A stretch of DNA of 64,000 nucleotides from WRGT01 sp964450405. GTDB taxonomy: Bacteria; Spirochaetota; UBA4802; UBA5550. The position numbers and the translations under genes were made by a program. Numbering within the stretch: position 1 is the stretch's first letter; each line of letters starts with the position of its first letter. Below are positions 60,879 through 64,000 of the stretch, in pieces. Under the pieces are notes generated by a model. It ran no database searches. It was given only the letters and a program-made list of their open reading frames with translations, and was not told where the DNA came from. Location: positions 1-64,000 of the forward strand of contig CAYVCQ010000011.1 in NCBI GenBank assembly GCA_964450405.1. Reading direction: 5' to 3'.

Positions 60879-62597
60879 TCAAACATTGAATTCAAGCACA
60901 AACTTTGTGCCATCACCACGTTCTATGTTAATAGTGCCGCCAATCTGTTCTGTAAGCATACTTATGAGCTGCATGCCAAAACCGGTTGAATTTTCAAAAC
61001 TTACTGATTCCGGAATACCTACACCATTGTCCTGAATCTCTATTTTTACATGCTTGTCATACTGTGATGCGGATACAATTACAACTCCGTTATTCATTCC
61101 TTGAAATGCGTATTTCATTATGTTTGTAATAAGTTCATTTAAAATAATTCCAAGTGTAAAAAGAGTATTCGCTTTAAGAATGAAATCCTCAATATTCTTT
61201 TCGAATTTTATTTTCTCTTTCTCCGGAAAGTTATCTATGATTTCATCAAGTAGTCCGGGGAGGTATTCTTTTATTGAGATTTCTTTAAAACCTTCTGAGC
61301 GATAAAGCTTGTCATATAATATCATCATGCTGCCTACGCGGTTTTCGGCATCCTTAATAGCAGCAAGGGCAGATTTATCATTTAATGTTTCCCCTTGAAG
61401 AAACAGGAGTCCCTTAATTGTATTCATATTGTTTTTAATGCGATGATGCACCTCAGTAAGCAGCAGTTCTTTTTCTTTAAGAAGAGTATTTATTTTATCC
61501 TTATCAGATTTAATCTGATTAAAAGATCTGGCATTGCTGATTGCCAGTCCGCAGACATTGGCAATAGATAATGCCAGGCTGAGGTACTGTTCTATGTATT
61601 CCGGGAAGGCAACTTCATCCGCTTCAAGTATACTAAGAGTTTCACCTGAATATGATATTCGTATTTTAAAACCACGTCCTGATTCTAAACGGGAAAAATC
61701 ACCTGTAAATTCTACCCAGTTGTTATTGTTTAAATCTATATCCGGAAGAGCCGGAAACCATTGCGTTTCATTACTGTAAATCCGTGATAGCATATTGTCC
61801 ATGAATGCGCCGTAGCGAATTTTACCAGGGGCAAACAACATGGAAATCAGATCCCTTATTCCGTAAATGACATCCTGTTCATCTGAAATTTTTGTCATTC
61901 TGCTTAATAGTTCAACAACCATAGAATAATCTGATACTTTTTTTACTGCTGCTTTAACAGAAACAGCATTGTTGTTTTCAATAATTTTTATACGCCATTC
62001 CAGAACAATTTTATTCAGATATAAGCGGAAAAAATCAAGTCCAACGTATAAACTGTCAAACGGGCGATCCACGAAATCAGCAAAGTTTTTGAGAAGTTCT
62101 TTACTATTTTTATCAACACCTGTATCAAACAGGAATATTTCTTTTGCAGAATCATGGAAAAAATTGCTCAGTTCAGCTGTTTTTTTATTGCTGTTAAATC
62201 CCCAGTTTTCAACTTTTTGTTTCCAGGTGGCAAGCCAGCCTGGTGTAACAAGATAAAAACCTTTTCCGGCCAAATCATCAACAATCTCATGACCAATGAA
62301 CATCGAGAAACACTGCTGATGTTTAGAGAACTGAATCTGTTTAATGTTTAAATGGTCCGGACATACTATTGATTTCTGTTCTGAATCAGAAATACAACTG
62401 CCGCTTATCACAAAGATGTCGTCATCCTTTTCACAAAGATTCAATGCTGAATCCAGAAATCTGATTGAAGTAGTCGGCTGTCCGCATTTAGCAGGAAAAG
62501 AAATAATCCTTACGTCATTCCATGCTTCTGTTTCCAGTACTCTCTCTGCTTCATGTCTATGATGTTCACAGATTAAAATACAGAGTCTATTTTTCAT
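60879..62597 (-). CDS. DUF1638-like/HisKA_2 sensor kinase of a corrinoid methyltransferase operon
   Basis: 572 residues from the ATG at 62597; an extended frame to 62711 overlaps the methyltransferase and is not protein-like. The first 200 residues resemble DUF1638 (LCILICEHHRHEAERVLETE; VISGSCISDSEQ; CFSMFIGHEIVDDLAGKGFY; WLATWKQKVENWGF), a family seen with corrinoid methyltransferases. A GAF-like part (about 220-360) leads to HisKA_2 with H384 (LLLTEVHHRIKNNMNTIKG) and HATPase (about 470-572; NELITNIMKYAF, DNGVGIP). The C-terminal part is like that of 33664. It overlaps the methyltransferase stop by 11 bases. It probably senses methyl donor or corrinoid state. Confidence 0.78.
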   Translation of the reverse strand: MKNRLCILICEHHRHEAERVLETEAWNDVRIISFPAKCGQPTTSIRFLDSALNLCEKDDDIFVISGSCISDSEQKSIVCPDHLNIKQIQFSKHQQCFSMFIGHEIVDDLAGKGFYLVTPGWLATWKQKVENWGFNSNKKTAELSNFFHDSAKEIFLFDTGVDKNSKELLKNFADFVDRPFDSLYVGLDFFRLYLNKIVLEWRIKIIENNNAVSVKAAVKKVSDYSMVVELLSRMTKISDEQDVIYGIRDLISMLFAPGKIRYGAFMDNMLSRIYSNETQWFPALPDIDLNNNNWVEFTGDFSRLESGRGFKIRISYSGETLSILEADEVAFPEYIEQYLSLALSIANVCGLAISNARSFNQIKSDKDKINTLLKEKELLLTEVHHRIKNNMNTIKGLLFLQGETLNDKSALAAIKDAENRVGSMMILYDKLYRSEGFKEISIKEYLPGLLDEIIDNFPEKEKIKFEKNIEDFILKANTLFTLGIILNELITNIMKYAFQGMNNGVVIVSASQYDKHVKIEIQDNGVGIPESVSFENSTGFGMQLISMLTEQIGGTINIERGDGTKFVLEFNV

Positions 62598-63654
62598 TGT
62601 TGTATGACTCCACCCAGTCCAGCGGATATTTCCCCCATTTGTGAACTGCATCAGAAATTGCATGCAGTATTTCGTCCGGAACCTGATAGGGAATCTCTCC
62701 ATGATTATCACTCAGTATATATCCGCCCCCCGGACCTGCCTTCGCAATAGCGTCTTTAACTACTGCCTCTGCCTGTTCCGGTGTCCATCGGCGCATTTCG
62801 ATACCATTTAAATTTCCAAGAACCGTTAGTTTGCCTCTGCAGGCTTTCTTGACAGATGCAAGATCTTCCATAACACTGACACCGATAATGCCTGTGCCGA
62901 TTTCAGCGATATCATCTATAATTGGCAGAGATCTGCCTGATGCAAGATGTATTCCGTTGGGACCTTTGATTTGAGAAATTGTTCTTTTCGCGGTTTCCAG
63001 GCCATATTTTAAAAACATCTCTCTTGTTGTTATTGTGGGGGAGGAGAGTGGATCAAAATATGTAATAGCAGTTGCCCCAGCTTCAAGCTGAGCATTGGCC
63101 CACTCAATGCAAAACTCTTCATTTATGTCCATCAAACGTTGAAATAAAGTCGGGTTTCCATACATAAGATCAATGTATTTATCAAAACCCATCTGCATTA
63201 CCGGCAGAGAAAATGGAGATATAACAACACCGATAATCGGAGCATCGTCCGATGTTTTATCCTTCAACATTCTTGTGGCATTGAGCACCTTCATTAAACA
63301 CGCGGTTTCTTTTACTTCGGGAACCTTCAGCGACAGGATATCATCAGGTTTAGTAATTATCGGCATCCCGGAATTTGCAGGGCCATCTTCGACAAAAATT
63401 ACTTCACCTCCAAAGGCCTCAATTTCGATTGGGGCGTAAAAGAGATTATATAAACAGTCGTGATGATATTTTTCCCGAAGACGAAGCTGTCCCTCTGCAA
63501 CATATTCCGCGCGGCTGAAATATTCCTTGATTGATAAGCCTAGTTCCCTTGCACCATGCATAGTCACAAGAAGGAAAAATGGAACTCTATCAGGCTCATT
63601 GTGTCCCAGGGTGGTGAGAACTCGTTGTAGTGAGGTCATATTCTGCACAGTCAT
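62587..63654 (-). CDS. UroD/MtaA-family corrinoid methyltransferase
   Basis: 355 residues, a TIM-barrel of the uroporphyrinogen decarboxylase/MtaA-CmuA superfamily (LQRVLTTLGHNEPDRVPFFL, IIGVVISPFSLPVMQMGFDK, LTVLGNLNGIE, AGPGGGYILSDNHGEIPYQV). These move a methyl group between a corrinoid protein and a thiol or other acceptor. The usual zinc motif H-x-C...C reads H236-L-A238, and the later cysteine place is D316-N-H318, so metal binding differs. GGAGG before the ATG; ATGA overlap with the corrinoid gene upstream. Substrate unknown. Confidence 0.88.
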   Translation of the reverse strand: MTVQNMTSLQRVLTTLGHNEPDRVPFFLLVTMHGARELGLSIKEYFSRAEYVAEGQLRLREKYHHDCLYNLFYAPIEIEAFGGEVIFVEDGPANSGMPIITKPDDILSLKVPEVKETACLMKVLNATRMLKDKTSDDAPIIGVVISPFSLPVMQMGFDKYIDLMYGNPTLFQRLMDINEEFCIEWANAQLEAGATAITYFDPLSSPTITTREMFLKYGLETAKRTISQIKGPNGIHLASGRSLPIIDDIAEIGTGIIGVSVMEDLASVKKACRGKLTVLGNLNGIEMRRWTPEQAEAVVKDAIAKAGPGGGYILSDNHGEIPYQVPDEILHAISDAVHKWGKYPLDWVESYNNEK

Positions 63655-64000
63655 TTCTCACCTCCTGCAAGTCCAGTTATAATTTTCTTTGCATCAGATG
63701 CACTGGAACCCATTGCATCGGCACCGACTTCTTTCCAGAGCTCACCGTCTATACGAAATGGAGCTCCTCCGACAATTATCTTTATATTGTTTTTACCGGC
63801 GGCGTTTAGTTTATCCCGTAAAGATCTGACTTTTAAAGCCGAAGAGAGCATAAGTGTGGAAATCAGAACTATCTCAATATTCTCCTCTATTACTTTTTCA
63901 GTAAGTGTATCAACCTGCATCCTCCCATAATCAAGTATTTCAAATCCGCTTGCACGCAGAACAGAATAAACTATGCGTTTGCCCAGCATGTGATAATCCT
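63651..64000 (-). CDS. Corrinoid (B12-binding) protein, partial at window end
   Basis: The frame stays open to base 64000; the last codons read DYHMLGKRIV, which contains the DxHxxG motif whose histidine is the lower cobalt ligand. The ATG at 63989 is therefore internal, and the true start lies beyond the window. Rossmann-like continuation: VLRASGFEILDYGRMQ, IEIVLISTLMLSSALKVRSL, KIIVGGAPF and GADAMGSSASDAKKI. Typical proteins of the methanol/methylamine corrinoid class also have an N-terminal helical cap, which should be upstream. It carries the methyl group for the methyltransferase with which it overlaps by 4 bases. Confidence 0.92.
   Translation of the reverse strand, partial: DYHMLGKRIVYSVLRASGFEILDYGRMQVDTLTEKVIEENIEIVLISTLMLSSALKVRSLRDKLNAAGKNNIKIIVGGAPFRIDGELWKEVGADAMGSSASDAKKIITGLAGGEK

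Noticed and set aside
62598..62711. N-terminal extension of the DUF1638-like kinase frame
   Set aside because: Overlaps the end of the methyltransferase gene and is not protein-like; the ATG at 62597 has GGAG upstream.

Overview
This is an A+T-rich window (about the mid to upper 30s % G+C by eye, not computed) from a Gram-negative-type bacterial chromosome. A spirochaete or a spirochaete-like environmental lineage is my best guess. The pointers are two 7TM-DISM hybrid histidine kinases, an FGE-sulfatase lipoprotein carrying Big_2-type domains and a surface repeat domain I associate with Treponema and its relatives, an HDOD protein, and a lipoprotein and outer-membrane-barrel style of envelope. 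The class I CoA-transferase, the long acyl-CoA dehydrogenase and the corrinoid methyltransferase suggest anaerobic or syntrophic acid and methyl-group metabolism. I see no rRNA, tRNA, CRISPR array, prophage or transposase gene.

Layout. 1-7.5 kb: a tail of an upstream gene, a glycosidase-like protein, a membrane TPR protein with an Mrr-like end, a ParB-like protein, a five-S1-domain RNA-binding protein and an acetyltransferase. 7.7-11 kb: a small TPR protein, then a two-subunit CoA-transferase divergent from a TetR regulator across a 46-bp dyad. 11-31 kb is mostly housekeeping: HEAT-repeat protein, PolB-like exonuclease, ilvD, a 7TM-DISM kinase, GerMN protein, CYTH protein, pheS-pheT, ROK kinase, PHP phosphoesterase, and a sugar-phosphate isomerase-mutase pair that ends in a very strong GC-rich terminator. 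30-62.6 kb is signal transduction: a GHKL-HDOD fusion, a chemotaxis receptor, at least seven histidine kinases, a 1490-residue pseudokinase/ATPase/GAF/LuxR regulator, an RsbW-like protein, and a four-gene kinase operon (49.4-55.4 kb) that contains one protein with a full sensor kinase and a NarL-type regulator in one chain. The last 5 kb hold an acyl-CoA dehydrogenase under a FadR-like palindrome and a corrinoid methyltransferase operon cut by the window end.

The spaces between genes hold several families of small non-coding repeats. Family A is about 60-90 bp (a composite copy is longer), with ends resembling GTAACTGCTCAAAA, in five places. Family B is a MITE-like element with 18/19-bp inverted ends; a related core lies nested in a family A copy. 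Family C is a 107-bp palindromic element, and family D is a GC-rich multi-hairpin element. None codes for protein.

The most notable system is at the right end: a corrinoid protein, a UroD/MtaA-family methyltransferase whose zinc-ligand cysteines appear replaced, and an overlapping histidine kinase whose N-terminus resembles DUF1638, a domain known from corrinoid methyl-transfer loci. Together they look like a methyl-transfer module with its own sensor.
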